Shown here piece after piece: positions 27,801-36,027 of a DNA stretch of 64,000 nucleotides. Made by a program: the position numbers and the translations under genes. The notes beneath the pieces were generated by a model. It was given only the letters and a program-made list of their open reading frames with translations. It was not told the origin of the DNA and did not search any database. The stretch's first letter is position 1. Each line of letters opens with the position of its first letter. Origin of the DNA: Talpa occidentalis (Eukaryota; Chordata; Mammalia; Eulipotyphla; Talpidae); NCBI RefSeq assembly GCF_014898055.3, contig NW_023601433.1, positions 71,283,683 through 71,347,682 on the forward strand. Direction: 5' to 3'.

Positions 27801-30800
27801 GAGTTAAAAACTATGTCAACACAGAAACCTGCACAGAGATGTTTATGGCAGCCTTATTCATGATTACCAAAACGTAGAAACAATCAGCAATTAAGAGAAA
27901 CAAAATGGTGGTACATCCACACAACGGAGTATTATTCAGAAAACAAAGCAAAACAAAACAATATCAAGCCCTGAAGAGATGGAGAAAACTTAAAAGCCTA
28001 TCACTAAGTAGAAGACCACTCGGTATTAAAAGAAATGCTGCTTGGTCAGTTTTCTGTCTGCAGGTGAAGTGGAGAGGTACTGACCCTTAGCCCCTCGAAC
28101 AGAGAGCTGCAACATGTGGCAGCCCAAGAATGCAGAATTCCATTGTATATCTCAAGATCTCTTGAGTAAAACAAAATGTTAAAACCAAGCCAAGGTTCAC
28201 TGAGATAACCTAAAACAGGTCAAATGGCCCCAAAAAGAGCAAACAAAAAGGGTTTAATGTACATTACCGATTGTGAAAAAGAATTTAGGTGACATCCAGG
28301 TAAGACTGTAAATCCTCAGTACTCAATTAATGAGAAAAGGGGGGAGGGCCTTGCACACTAGAATATAAAAACTAAATGGAAATGTACTTTGTCATGCCTG
28401 CCTTCTAGACAAAGACACCCAGTCTGGCAAGACCATCAATAAAATCTCACTTTTCCTGTACGCCTTGTCTCCAAGCGCATTCTTTGAATTTGGGCAGCTG
28501 AGTGCGTGTCTCACAGCACGTAGCATGAAAAGGCTATATGCCATACGATTTCAAATATACACACTCAGGAAACGGCAAATCTTTAGAGATAGTAAAAAGA
28601 TCAGTGGTTACAAGGGAGAGAATGAGAAGTGTAGGTAGAGAAGAAATGAATAGGTGGAGTATAGGGGGCTTTTTAGGCAGTGAAATTATTCTGAGTGATA
28701 TGACAAAGCTAGATACATGACATTATGCATCTGGCAAAATCCCAAGACCTTACAACACCAATAATGAACCTTATATGAACGAGGGACCTCAGTAATAATA
28801 CTCTATCAATACCGGTTTATCAGTTGGGACAAGTGTACCCCTGTCATACAAGATATTAATACTAACAGAAACTGTGAGGGAGGGGAGAAGGGATATATAG
28901 GAACTCTAAAAGTCCTTAAAAAAATAGCTCTTTAATTAAAAATACATCTAAGGTAGATGGAGTATTACTTTTTGAAAATTAGAAGGAAAAGGAGATTCTC
29001 TTTATACTCGGAGATATTTCCTCATTGAACCCAGGTAAAGTAAAAATCCCCAAAGGTTAGAAGTTGTGAAGTCATAACTTCTAGATAAATTTGTTTCTTC
29101 TCTTTCTAGGTTCTCCATAAGCCAGCAAAACAGACCAGTTACAGGCAATTTAAAAACCATTAACTAGAGTAGCAGGGACATCAATCAAATTTCAATCCAA
29201 ATAAAGTTTAACAGTTTTATTACGTTAGTAAATATTTGCATTCTGGGGTGGAGAACAATGGCTAATAAGAGAGAACTGGGAATTAGCCACTTAACGCTGA
29301 CCAAAGACCCAAATATTGTAACTTCAACATTGTAAGAATTCCACAGAACCTTCAAAAGATCAAATTTCTTTAAGCTGACTCATGCTGAAATGTCAAGTAG
29401 GAAAACATTCCCCCAATATAAGGAATTATAAAATCACGAGCTATTAGATCTGTGACAGAACCCAAATCCCCCCACATCATTACTCAGTGTTCTTCATTAT
29501 GGGAGGTGTTGGATGCAGTATTCATTGTGGAGTTATAGTCAAGCTGAAAGCTCCTCTACATACTAGGTGAGGAGGACAAAGAGAATGGACACAGATACAA
29601 AAACAGGACTGTTATCAGGAAGGTGAAAGAGTTCCTACTAGATAGCATCTATTTTTTTCTGTAAAACCAATGAAGTCCAGTGCAGGGAGAGAAGAAGGAG
29701 GTTACGATTTCATTTGTACATCTAGGTAAACAGGACTAATTTATCTCCGAGAGCCTACCACTTTCTCTCCTCCCACCAATATCTTATGTCCCATCTCATC
29801 TTTCTTTTAAGGTTTATTTATTTATGCATACAAGAACTAGGGTACAGGCCAGAGGTGCAGAGGGTGAGAGGATTCACCAGAGACAGAGTGAACAGGCAGA
29901 GTAACTAAAATACACTGCTGAGGGGAGCAGCGGGTGAGTCAGGAGAGGTCTGCTGCGCCATGTGGGTAGCTCCCTGGCCAGGGATTGAACTCGTGTTGCA
30001 GTGGCTGCGGATAGCTTCATAGGCTGCGTCTTAACCTGCGGTGCCACCAGGGAGACCCTCCCATTTCATCTTTTAGTTGACTGTCAACCCTCTGTGAGAA
30101 CTGTCCTTTTGTTAAGCTGATAAAGCTAACAGTGTTATATCATCTCTGCCCTGGGTGATTTTGCCATCTGCCACTACTAACTTTTGACCACCTAGTTTTT
30201 CACAAACCTGTCCCTTCCTCTGTATTTCTTAACAGATCTCATAAGGGACATTCAAATAACTTTTTAAGTAGACTCTTGTTACCAGCCATTGGATTGTAAC
30301 AGATATGACTACACAGTCACTGCTTTATACCTGACTGCAGTACACAAGGCCCACTTGCACCCTCACGCCATCCACCTTTCTCTTTCCAATCTCATTCCTG
30401 GCCATTCTTCCATACTCCAGTACTGCAACTCTGGTACTGGTTAACTTTCCCACATGCACAAAGTCTATTCAATCACAACACGTGTTGAGACACAAATGTA
30501 GAAATATATCCCCAGCAGCAAGATCTCCACCCATCCTTTCTGCCACGGAATTATAACTGCTAAGATATCTCTCCAAAGGAAACATAATTTGCATAGAATT
30601 TTTATTTCCAGGCCCCACCTAGAAAACCAATAATATTTCACACACAACAGCTACTCTATCGATGTTCTTCCAGACTTATCTGGTAGCATTTACTAGTACT
30701 ATAAAATGTTAAACATATTCACAGGTTGAAGAGCCAAGAATGAATATGGAATTACTGGCATTCCAGTCACTTCCCCTGTCTGCTTTCTCCTACCTCTAGG

Positions 30801-32520
30801 TTCTAATTTAGAATTTATATTTTAAGATTCTACTTTTTGAAGCTGCTTGTACCAAAGGCATTCTCTTAACTCAGAGTGAAAAAGATGGTGGTGCTAGTGA
30901 GTCAGAAAGGATGCTGGTGTTGGGAAGGAAGTCTGAAGAAGTCAACAACAGATGGGCAAGGTAAGCATTTTCTGTACTGGGAGATTCTTGAAGGCAGAGA
31001 AGTCAGAACAAGGCCCCTGATTTTTGTGTGAACTTCACTCAATGCACCTGTTCCACTACATATCCCCAGCTCTTTCCTTCTACTCTCTCCTCAAGGTAGC
31101 TCTTGGCCAGAGCATGCAACAAAGGGCTTCTGGAACCTGAATTCATTTTGAACTCTCAGAACTCCCATCCAAGTTGCAGCTCTTAATTCAGTGGCTGCAA
31201 ATATCAATAGAAGATAGGCTAAACAACCTAGAAAAAGAAAAACATTATGATTTAAAGAGCAGCAAAAATTTTAAATTTACCATTCACAATGTTAAGGGTA
31301 TACTAAGGCAAAACTTTTAACTTTTTAACACTAAAACGAGTTAAATGGTGCCAAAAATCCCAAAACTTAGAAATTAAACATACAGATAGGCAGATAGATA
31401 GATTATAGTTTAAGAGCTGACCCAGAGGAAGAAGCAAATAAGTAGGCAAAATTCCTCCTAGCTGTGATTCAAATCTTGACATTTTCAAGGGTGTGCCTGA
31501 TGAACCTCTATTATCAGTAAGATGTTTTCAGTATGTTTATGTCCTAAAATTACCTGCACACCATCATCAGGTTCACCTTATTAAAATAAGTAGAACAGGG
31601 CCTCCCTAGTGGCGCAAGGGGTTGAGATGCAACCCATGAAGCTATCCACAGCCACTGCAGCACAAGGTCGATGCCCAGCCAGGGAGTTGACCCACAAGGC
31701 GCAGCAAACCTCTCCTGACTCGCCTGCTGCTCCCTTCAGCGATGTATTTCAGTCCATCTGTCTGTTCTGTTCCCCACTCTGTCTCTGGTGAATCCTCTCA
31801 CCACCCGCACCTCTGGCCTGTACCCCAGTTCTTGTATGCATAAATAAATAAATAAATCTTAAAAAAATAAAATAAGTAGGACAATTTTACAAGAGGATAA
31901 TTATAGTCTGGTCTGTTGTACTGCAACAAAATCAGTAAAATATCCCCACCTCATTACAGAACTGTAGATGACTGTTAGGCAATGTCTTTTTTTAAATTCC
32001 TGAACCGGTTCCAGGGTAGGTATTAAATTGGGTTGCAACTTCCTCAATACACACTGAACTTCTAGGTGCAGGGCAATCAATGGTCAACAAGCTTGTGTCG
32101 GAAGAAAGTGGCAATCTGCCTAAGTGTATGGCGACAGGGTCAGACAGTGACACGGCTTTAACACTTAGCTCCAAACCACTTCCCGGAACTTTCAGGCGTT
32201 TTCACTCCATTTGCACGATTTCACAGAACTGCTTTCTCCGGGCTGCACCTGCCTAACCTAAATCAAGACAGTCACCAAGCGCAGCGATTCCCTGCGGGGC
32301 GCGCACCCGCCGGTGGACCTCGCGGGGGGCAGGCCGGGGGCGTACGGGGCTCCGGAGCAGGAGAAGCCCAAGGACAGACCCCGGAGGGGAAAAGCTGCGA
32401 ATGGCCCACCCACGGCCCGACTCCGAGGACAGGAGCCCCGGCGCCCACCTTCATAAACTCGTCCTTATCGAAGCACAGCGTGTCAGGCCCCTTGGGAAGG
32501 TTCATCCTACTTTTCTCCAT
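644..32520 (-). CDS. COG2: COG2, conserved oligomeric Golgi complex subunit 2 (17 of 18 coding exons)
   Basis: COG2 is a lobe A subunit (COG1-4) of the COG tether, a peripheral cytosolic complex that captures retrograde intra-Golgi vesicles and so maintains glycosyltransferase localisation. The joined exons encode 706 residues beginning MEKSRMNLPKGPDTLCFDKD, and they follow the human protein (738 residues) from residue 1 nearly to the end with no internal stop. The N-terminal helical COG2 domain falls in exons 1-5; the C-terminal COG2 domain falls in roughly the last third. Segments diagnostic of the family include DFDVDHFVSDCRKRVQLEEL, RIAGITAMLQQSLEGLLLEG and GYDFLVNSVWP. All junctions seen are GT-AG and all phases agree. 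The last exon (about 32 residues) lies beyond the left edge. The start is the ATG at 32518-32520 inside a CpG island. Recognition is from memory of the family, not from a search. Confidence 0.97.
2116..2255 (-). CDS. COG2: COG2 exon 16
   Basis: 140 bases, from EVPTAASSYVDSALKPFYQL to LSESTH plus two bases. The acceptor is TTCTAG|GAGGTG and the donor AA|GTAAGT. Confidence 0.95.
2613..2755 (-). CDS. COG2: COG2 exon 15
   Basis: 143 bases: two bases plus 47 codons, from ALEDSQRSLSACVPPLSKRI to LYRRTNK. The acceptor is GAACAG|CAGCCC and the donor AAG|GTCAGT. Confidence 0.95.
3053..3125 (-). CDS. COG2: COG2 exon 14
   Basis: 73 bases, from LPELLETIKPKLEMIGF to SSIS plus one base. The acceptor is TTTCAG|CTTCCA and the donor CAG|GTAAAA. 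Confidence 0.95.
3851..4048 (-). CDS. COG2: COG2 exon 13
   Basis: 66 codons, from LLLRPIVNENAKDIKKSL to ADLDKLQEQ. The middle is polar (GNSEDQGNGPSEPKP) and looks like a linker. The acceptor is TTTCAG|CTTTTA and the donor CAG|GTAAGC. Confidence 0.96.
4740..4960 (+). repeat. MIR SINE
   Basis: TATTTTATAGATGAAGAATC, CTAAGGTCACGAGACTAAAA and GTGGCAAAGCCAAGG are MIR core and 3' features. Confidence 0.8.
5364..5656 (-). mobile_element. tRNA-derived SINE, subfamily A
   Basis: Head GGGGCCTCCCCTGGTGGCG at the right, (AAATAAAT) tail at the left. Flanked by a 12-bp duplication ATATTTTTATTT (5352-5363 and 5657-5668). Confidence 0.92.
6003..6154 (-). CDS. COG2: COG2 exon 12
   Basis: 152 bases, from GSSYCLLASHRTWSSLQRCW to RYSVFVNE. 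The acceptor is TGCTAG|CTGGAA and the donor GAG|GTGAGG. Confidence 0.97.
7254..7315 (-). CDS. COG2: COG2 exon 11
   Basis: 62 bases encoding FREIAGSLEAALTDVLEDAP with a split codon at each end. The acceptor is TCTCAG|ATTTAG and the donor CCAG|GTAACT. Confidence 0.95.
8308..8447 (-). CDS. COG2: COG2 exon 10
   Basis: 140 bases, from KYTISMDFVRTFERQCGSQA to LPVYFQI plus two bases. The acceptor is TTTTAG|AAATAT and the donor AAG|GTCAGT. Confidence 0.97.
8915..9184 (+). mobile_element. tRNA-derived SINE, subfamily A
   Basis: Head GGCCTCCCCAGTGGCGCAGC, tail TAAATAAATAAATCTTTAAA. Flanked by a perfect 17-bp duplication AAGAACAGCAGCTAATA (8898-8914 and 9185-9201). Confidence 0.96.
9305..9450 (+). repeat. 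MIR SINE fragment
   Basis: ATTTTGTAGACCACATTTCC followed by AAAGCCAGGAACAGAGC resembles a MIR core with indels. Confidence 0.5.
9865..10313 (-). mobile_element. Solo LTR of an endogenous retrovirus (family X)
   Basis: 449 bases with TG...CA termini and a 4-bp target duplication AACA (9861-9864 and 10314-10317). On the minus strand it runs TGTTAGGGGGAAAGG to CTATAACA and contains GTAAATAAACC. A 4-bp duplication is typical of gammaretrovirus-like (class I) ERVs. No internal viral genes are present. Confidence 0.85.
10798..10924 (-). CDS. COG2: COG2 exon 9
   Basis: 127 bases: one base plus 42 codons, from EKGNIVPGYDFLVNSVWP to PDAFHQ. The acceptor is TTACAG|TGAAAA and the donor CAG|GTACCT. Confidence 0.97.
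11475..11735 (+). mobile_element. tRNA-derived SINE, subfamily B
   Basis: The head has GTGTAAGGGGTTAAGACGC and the tail has ATGAATAAACAAACAAATA. Flanked by an 11-bp duplication AAAACCTGATA. Confidence 0.94.
11860..12080 (-). repeat. MIR SINE fragment
   Basis: TTTCTCTATCTTTAAAATGG and CATCTGCCTCATAAGATCAT are reverse-complement MIR features. Confidence 0.7.
12430..13110 (+). mobile_element. LTR-like unit with clustered CCAAT boxes
   Basis: Three CCAAT (12578, 12619, 12647) and one ATTGG (12603) in 75 bases precede a region ending in AAAATAAATCCCACGG and a CT-rich end, as in an ERV U3-R-U5. The edges are not resolved. A 124-codon open frame inside it resembles nothing I know. Confidence 0.4.
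15146..15270 (-). CDS. COG2: COG2 exon 8
   Basis: 125 bases, from VIIEQFVESHPNGLQIMY to EVTGGAIS plus two bases. The acceptor is AAATAG|GTGATT and the donor AAG|GTAGTT. Confidence 0.96.
15793..16059 (+). mobile_element. tRNA-derived SINE, subfamily B
   Basis: GGGGCCTCCCTGGTGGCGCA head, B-box-like GTTCGATCCCC, AAATAAATCTTTAAA tail. No clear target duplication. Confidence 0.93.
17070..17249 (-). CDS. COG2: COG2 exon 7
   Basis: 60 codons, from RIAGITAMLQQSLEGLLLEG to VLVKPYVDE. The acceptor is TTGCAG|CGTATA and the donor GAG|GTGTGT. Phase 0 at both ends. Confidence 0.97.
17777..17885 (-). CDS. COG2: COG2 exon 6
   Basis: 109 bases: one base completing the serine, then 36 codons from PLLTGQILERIATEFNQL to LLDKIRP. 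The donor is CCA|GTAAGT. Confidence 0.95.
17886..20358. other. COG2 intron 5; no repeat or gene recognised
   Basis: Apart from a homopolymer C/A run near 18580 I could not assign anything in these 2.5 kb. Confidence 0.5.
20359..20462 (-). CDS. COG2: COG2 exon 5
   Basis: 104 bases, from MCVLRLIQVIRSVEKIEKIL to PLEAS plus two bases. The donor is AG|GTAAGA. The split serine codon is completed by exon 6. Confidence 0.95.
21190..21270 (+). repeat. MIR 5' fragment
   Basis: CAATGGACAGAGCACCAACC and CTAATTCCTATTCTGCCATT match the MIR tRNA-related head. Confidence 0.5.
21882..21962 (-). CDS. COG2: COG2 exon 4
   Basis: 27 codons, from SLRSSVSEGIRAVDERM to DIREKK. The acceptor is TTAAAG|AGTCTT and the donor AAG|GTAAAG. 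Phase 0 at both ends. Confidence 0.95.
22000..24112. other. COG2 intron 3; no repeat or gene recognised
   Basis: Unique-looking AT-rich sequence. A 94-codon open frame at 23342-23626 (+) has no recognisable similarity. Confidence 0.5.
24113..24178 (-). CDS. COG2: COG2 exon 3
   Basis: 22 codons, from VGMDKALNQLSV to LREEVL. The acceptor is CTGTAG|GTTGGC and the donor CTG|GTAAGT. Phase 0 at both ends. Confidence 0.96.
24668..24926 (+). mobile_element. tRNA-derived SINE
   Basis: GGGGCCTCCCTGGTGGCAAA head and AATAAATCTTTAAAG tail. Flanked by a 15-bp duplication AATAAAATTTATTTT (24653-24667 and 24927-24941). Confidence 0.94.
24942..25195 (-). mobile_element. tRNA-derived SINE, subfamily B
   Basis: It abuts the previous copy tail to tail. 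The head (CACCAGGGAGGCCC on +) is at the right. Confidence 0.93.
25830..26104 (-). mobile_element. tRNA-derived SINE, subfamily B
   Basis: Flanked by a 13-bp duplication TAAATATTTCCTT (25817-25829 and 26105-26117). Confidence 0.95.
26489..26650 (-). CDS. COG2: COG2 exon 2
   Basis: 54 codons, from EDFDVDHFVSDCRKRV to NLSTNL. The acceptor is TTTTCAG|GAAGAT and the donor TTG|GTAAGA. Phase 0 at both ends. This is the helical N-terminal core. Confidence 0.97.
27135..28017 (+). mobile_element. Old L1 3' region, part 1
   Basis: It begins with L1M-type 3' UTR sequence (AATTGAGATATAATTGATAT) followed by degraded ORF2 tails (CATTGCAGCATTATTTATAA; GTGGTACATCCACACAACGG). Probably two old L1 fragments. 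It is interrupted at its right by an LTR-like insertion. Confidence 0.75.
28018..28520 (+). mobile_element. LTR-like insertion splitting an old L1
   Basis: A TATA-like ATATAAAAAC (about 28365) is followed by CAATAAAATCTCACTTTTCC and a GTCTC-rich end, the order of a retroviral U3-R-U5. L1 homology stops before it and resumes after it. I could not find a target duplication, so the edges are approximate. Confidence 0.55.
28521..28930 (+). mobile_element. Old L1 3' region, part 2
   Basis: It resumes the interrupted L1 (ATGAAAAGGCTATATGCC, then AGTAAAAAGATCAGTGGTTA) and runs to its 3' end (TAGCTCTTTAATTAAAAA). Confidence 0.7.
29805..30058 (-). mobile_element. tRNA-derived SINE, subfamily B
   Basis: Head GCCACCAGGGAGACC on + at the right. 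Flanks repeat TCCCATYTCATCTTT with one mismatch. Confidence 0.92.
31598..31866 (+). mobile_element. tRNA-derived SINE, subfamily B
   Basis: GGGCCTCCCTAGTGGCGCAA head. Flanks repeat AAAATAAGTAGRACA with one mismatch. Confidence 0.93.
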
Positions 32521-32860
32521 CCCGCCGGCCGCCGCCTCTCAGCTCCGAGACACCAGCCGGGCGAGGCAGGAGGCGACTACGCGCAAGGGCACGGGGCCGC
32601 TGCCACAGCCGCTCCCCACTGCACAGGCGGCACCACTTCCGCCAACATGGCAGAGCCCGCGCCGCGGCCAATGAGCGAGCGAGCCGCGAACCGGCCTCCG
32701 TTTGTCGCCGCAAAGAGGGACCCGGGGCCCGCCGTCGCTGCGCCTCCGGGAAGTGCTGTCGCCCTGCGGTGGAGGGCGGTACTGCAGCCTGGCGCCAGTT
32801 CCTACTGGGAGACCCGCGCCCAGGGAGGCGGGGCTGTGTCTGCGAGATGGGTATGTGGGC
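32270..32860. promoter_or_regulatory. COG2: CpG-island promoter of COG2
   Basis: CpG-dense, GC-rich block around the start codon, in strong contrast with AT-rich flanks. No TATA box is seen. On the COG2 sense strand, upstream of the ATG, are an ETS-type core (GCGGAAGTGG, 32633-32642) directly next to a YY1-like site (GCCATGTTGGC, 32641-32651), an inverted CCAAT box (32668-32672) and a GC box (32823-32834). The combination is typical of TATA-less housekeeping promoters. The transcription start itself is inferred to lie between about 32530 and 32660. Confidence 0.8.
32449..32520 (-). CDS. COG2: COG2 exon 1 (coding part)
   Basis: It encodes 24 residues, from MEKSRMNL to DKDEFMK, and ends in phase 0 at AAG|GTGGGC. 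The start ATG lies at 32518-32520. The 5' UTR extends rightwards into the CpG island by an unknown length. Confidence 0.96.
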
Positions 32861-32949
32861 CAGAAAGGGCGGTGGGCTTCGTTCTCAGCTCGCATTGTTT
32901 CTCCTGGGAAAAAAAATCTGCTTGCAGGGCTCTTCCTGCTGTTCCCTAC

Positions 32950-33020
32950 TGTAGGGTAAGGTACAGAGTATCAGGCTTTTCCGCCCTCCCGCCATTAGGA
33001 TAGATGACGGAACACTTTCC
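32950..33020 (+). mobile_element. 5' fragment of a family Y LTR
   Basis: TGTAGGGTAAGGTACAGAGT then CTTTTCCGCCCTCCCGCCAT matches the first 60-70 bases of the LTR at 49080-49467, then similarity ends. It lies about 430 bases upstream of the COG2 start codon, at the edge of the CpG island. Confidence 0.75.
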
Positions 33021-33223
33021 TCCTGAATTTCTGTTATTTTCTGATTTAAGTCTTTGATTTCTACCTCCAGTTCATTGATTTTCTGAGCTCATTTTTTTTT
33101 TGGAAAATTGTTTAGAACTCTAACTTTTCTGAGTTTGTAATTCTTACACTTGTATTTCTGAGTTCTCATATTACTTTGAGTTGCCTGTTTGAATTTTCTT
33201 CTATTATAATAATTCTGAACTTT

Positions 33224-33501
33224 TGAAGCAATGCCACTGCCCACCTGTGACTATGCAGGTGCCTCTTTTCACCATCTCTCCTCTGCAGGGCTGCGGCCTC
33301 CTGCCTGCTCATGACCTGCCAAGGCCACCTGCCTGCAACCATGCAGGCTTCTCTTAGCAAACCTGTCCCTTCTGGGGCAGCTCTTTCTGCCCGCTTGTGT
33401 CTCTGCAAGTGACTTTAAGTGTTCTATCCCTTCCCTAATAAAGTTTCCTTTATTCTTTCGTCCCTTTTCCTAATAAACCTGTTCTTTAAATATTAAAAAA
33501 A
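33224..33501 (+). mobile_element. Retroposed unit with poly(A) and target duplication
   Basis: A GC-richer block with AATAAAG and AATAAACC signals ends in TATTAAAAAAA. It is flanked by TCTGAACTTT (33214-33223 and 33502-33511), as for LINE-mobilised RNA. Origin not recognised; it could be LTR-derived. Confidence 0.5.
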
Positions 33502-34710
33502 TCTGAACTTTCTGATAAAGCCTCCCATATTCTTGTGTTTGGATTCTGCAGCATTTGTCTCACCGTGTGAGTCAGAGTCTCTTTAATTCCTTATTTCCAT
33601 GTGTTATATATTTTTTGTCTTCTCATTTTGCTAAGTTAGGACTCCCTATTTTATTACCATTTTTAATATCTTTATAAGAAACTTGGGGGTGATTATGCTT
33701 TTACTTTTCCCATAGTTGTTGCTGTGGCTTTGATTTTATTTATTTACAATTTCTGCAAATCCTGTAACAGTACAGAATTGACTTACAATTTTGATGCCTA
33801 ATTCCTTAATATATCCCTGATATGTGATTTCCAGAAACCTGTTAGCTGTTTGAATAGAGCCCAAGTATTTATTTACTTTGGATTTTGCTGGTTGGAAACT
33901 TGCACTCCTATGTACTCAGATGGTTTGTAGTTGCTGAGTCAGCAGAGTGGTGGACGGGCTGAGAAGATCCATGTTTGTAGCACCTGTGATAACAGTTGCT
34001 AGCACCTGTATAGCACCTGTGATAACCCAAACTCTTTGGGTTTGGGATGAGATTCTGTTCCTCTTAAACTACAGTCCCAGGGTGTGGAAAGTGGGTGTGA
34101 GATCAGAATGCTAGCTCTGTCTTCACCAGGAACCGAGCCTATGTGAAGTACTCCAGCTTTTCAAAAAGTTTCCCCCTCTTTCAAGGGAGTGTGCCGCTAC
34201 ACAGCCTCCTCTTTTCCCTCCCCAGAGCCTCTGATTAAGCTAACAGCCTTGCCACTGGTGTCCCCTACTCAAACCACACCCCCACAGGTCCACTGTCCAC
34301 CTACCTCCTATTCAATGGACCATGAATATCCTCAGTGTCAACCCTGTTTAAAGATGCAGTGGTCTCTACAATCCAAGGGATAGTCAGTCCCACTTATATC
34401 TGAGAGACTATTTGAATATTGTCCCTCTGGATTCCTGTTCCAAAAGCAGCAACCATTGGGAACCAGGCTCTGCAGTTGTCTCTACTAAGCACAGTCTCAT
34501 CTTCTCTCCCTGTAAGGGTCTGCTCCATTGCTTTCCAGAAACTACCAGATATGCTCTGCTTCTAGGACCCTTCCTGGGGCTTGCATGAAACTGCCTCCTG
34601 AGGCAGGCCTGCTTCCTGGCCCCATCCTGGGGCAGTGCCTACTGCCAGTGGGGCTACTATCAATGGAATTTTGTCTTTAAAAGATTCAAGATCATGAAAT
34701 TCAGGAAAGA

Positions 34711-34950
34711 CAGAGGGACTGTTCCCAGCGCTATCACACTATTGCCTCTGAGGCCTGAATTCAATCCCCAGCCAGGGAGCTAACCCACATATGGCACAAC
34801 AGATCTCTCCTGTCTTGCCCAAAGCTCTCCATACCATTGAATTTCAGTAAATCTGCCTATTCTGCTCCCCGCTCTATTACTGGTGAATCCTCTCACTCAC
34901 ACACCTCTGGCCTACACCCTAGTTCTTCTATATATAAATAAATCTTTCAA
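34711..34950 (+). mobile_element. Diverged tRNA-derived SINE
   Basis: The body (ATTCAATCCCCAGCCAGG, then CTGGTGAATCCTCTCAC, then AAATAAATC) is recognisable. The first 30 or so bases of the head are degraded, so this is an older copy. Confidence 0.8.
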
Positions 34951-34959
34951 ATTACTAAA

Positions 34960-35136
34960 AATGGAGCTACCACATGACCTAGCAATTCCACTCCAAGGAA
35001 TCTACTCAAAAGACAGAAAACCATTAATTTGAAAGGAAACTTGCACTCCTATGTTTATTGCAGCACTATTTACAGTAGGTAAGATATGAAAACAATATAA
35101 AATCCAAAAATAGATGACTAGATCAAGAAGATGTAG

Positions 35137-35188
<52 letters not shown>

Positions 35189-35588
35189 ATGGAATACTAT
35201 GAAGCAATCTAAAAAGATAAAACTCATGCCATTTGCAGCAACATGGATGGAGCTGGAAGGGATTATGCTTAGTGAAATAAGGAAAGAAAAAGAAAAATAT
35301 TGAGTGGTTTCATTTACAGGAGGAATATAGGGAAACCAAGTAAGGGATCAGGAAAAAAAAAAAAAGACAAAACTAACAGGCAACTATAAATCAGAGATAT
35401 TCAGCAGGGGACGGGGAGGGATTAAAACAGGGAGATAAGAGCACAAGAAGGAAGCAGAGAGATTAAAACAGGGGTGATAAGAGCACAAGAGGTTTTGGTG
35501 ATGGTTCATGGGTGACTTGGTGGTGGGAATTTTACGGGGACTATACCTGAGAGGAGAAATCAAACATTGTACAAAAATGAAAAACGAT
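34960..35588 (+). mobile_element. Degenerate L1 3' end with an internal TA repeat
   Basis: Typical L1 ORF2 end (AATGGAGCTACCACATGACC, ATGTTTATTGCAGCACTATT, GCAACATGGATGGAGCTGGA), with a (TA)n expansion at 35143-35184 and a diverged 3' UTR. Confidence 0.8.
35143..35184. repeat. (TA)n microsatellite
   Basis: Uninterrupted TA repeat of about 21 units inside an L1 3' end. Likely length-polymorphic. Confidence 0.95.
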
Positions 35589-35857
35589 GGGGCCTCCCTG
35601 GTGGCGCAAGGGGTTAAGCACAGCACTATGATGCTATCTGCAGCCTCTGCAGCACAAGTTCAATCCCCGGCCTGCCAGGGAGCTACCCACATGTGTCAGC
35701 AGACCTCTTCTGACTCACCTGCTGCTCCCCTCAGCAGTGTATTCAGTCATTCTGCCTGTTCTGTTCCCCAGTCTGCCTCTGGTGAATCCTCTCATCCCCC
35801 AACATCTCTTGCCAGTATCCCAGTTCTTGTTTGCATAAATAAATAAATCTAAAAAAA
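35589..35857 (+). mobile_element. tRNA-derived SINE, subfamily B
   Basis: GGGGCCTCCCTGGTGGCGCA head, AAATAAATCTAAAAAAA tail. It sits at the end of an L1 3' region. Confidence 0.93.
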
Positions 35858-35934
35858 TTTGTTAGATGCCAAGAAACATATATTAAAATATTATACAAAT
35901 TTTCATCAGACAGAGAGATTAAAAGATATTCTCT

Positions 35935-35940
35935 TTTAAT
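35935..35940 (-). terminator. Candidate polyadenylation signal (ATTAAA) of the ANKRD26-like gene
   Basis: ATTAAA on the minus strand, 88 bases past the stop codon. It is the nearest recognisable signal; no AATAAA lies between it and the stop. The use of this site is inferred only. Confidence 0.35.
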
Positions 35941-36027
35941 AAACATTTTTGCATGTCATATGTTAAGTGGGAAGTGATTAAAATGTTATATAAACAGCCC
36001 AAGAAATCAACTTTTACTATTTATCAT

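Larger units (their letters stand above)
32521..36027. other. Intergenic interval between COG2 and the ANKRD26-like gene
   Basis: It holds the COG2 promoter, an LTR fragment (32950-33020), a retroposed unit (33224-33501), a diverged SINE (34711-34950), an L1 3' end (34960-35588), a SINE (35589-35857) and the second gene's 3' UTR. In 33510-34700 I see no gene, only weak LINE-like AT-rich sequence. Confidence 0.6.

Noticed and set aside
32401..33003. 200-codon open frame on the plus strand over the COG2 promoter
   Set aside because: It runs through the CpG island, antisense to COG2 exon 1, and ends in an LTR fragment. Its proline/arginine-rich reading is what GC-rich DNA gives by chance.
35143..35184. 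TA tract as a regulatory or origin element
   Set aside because: Simple repeat growth within a degraded L1. Nothing else supports function.
35002..35187. Frame with YIYIYI repeat
   Set aside because: Translation of a TA microsatellite.
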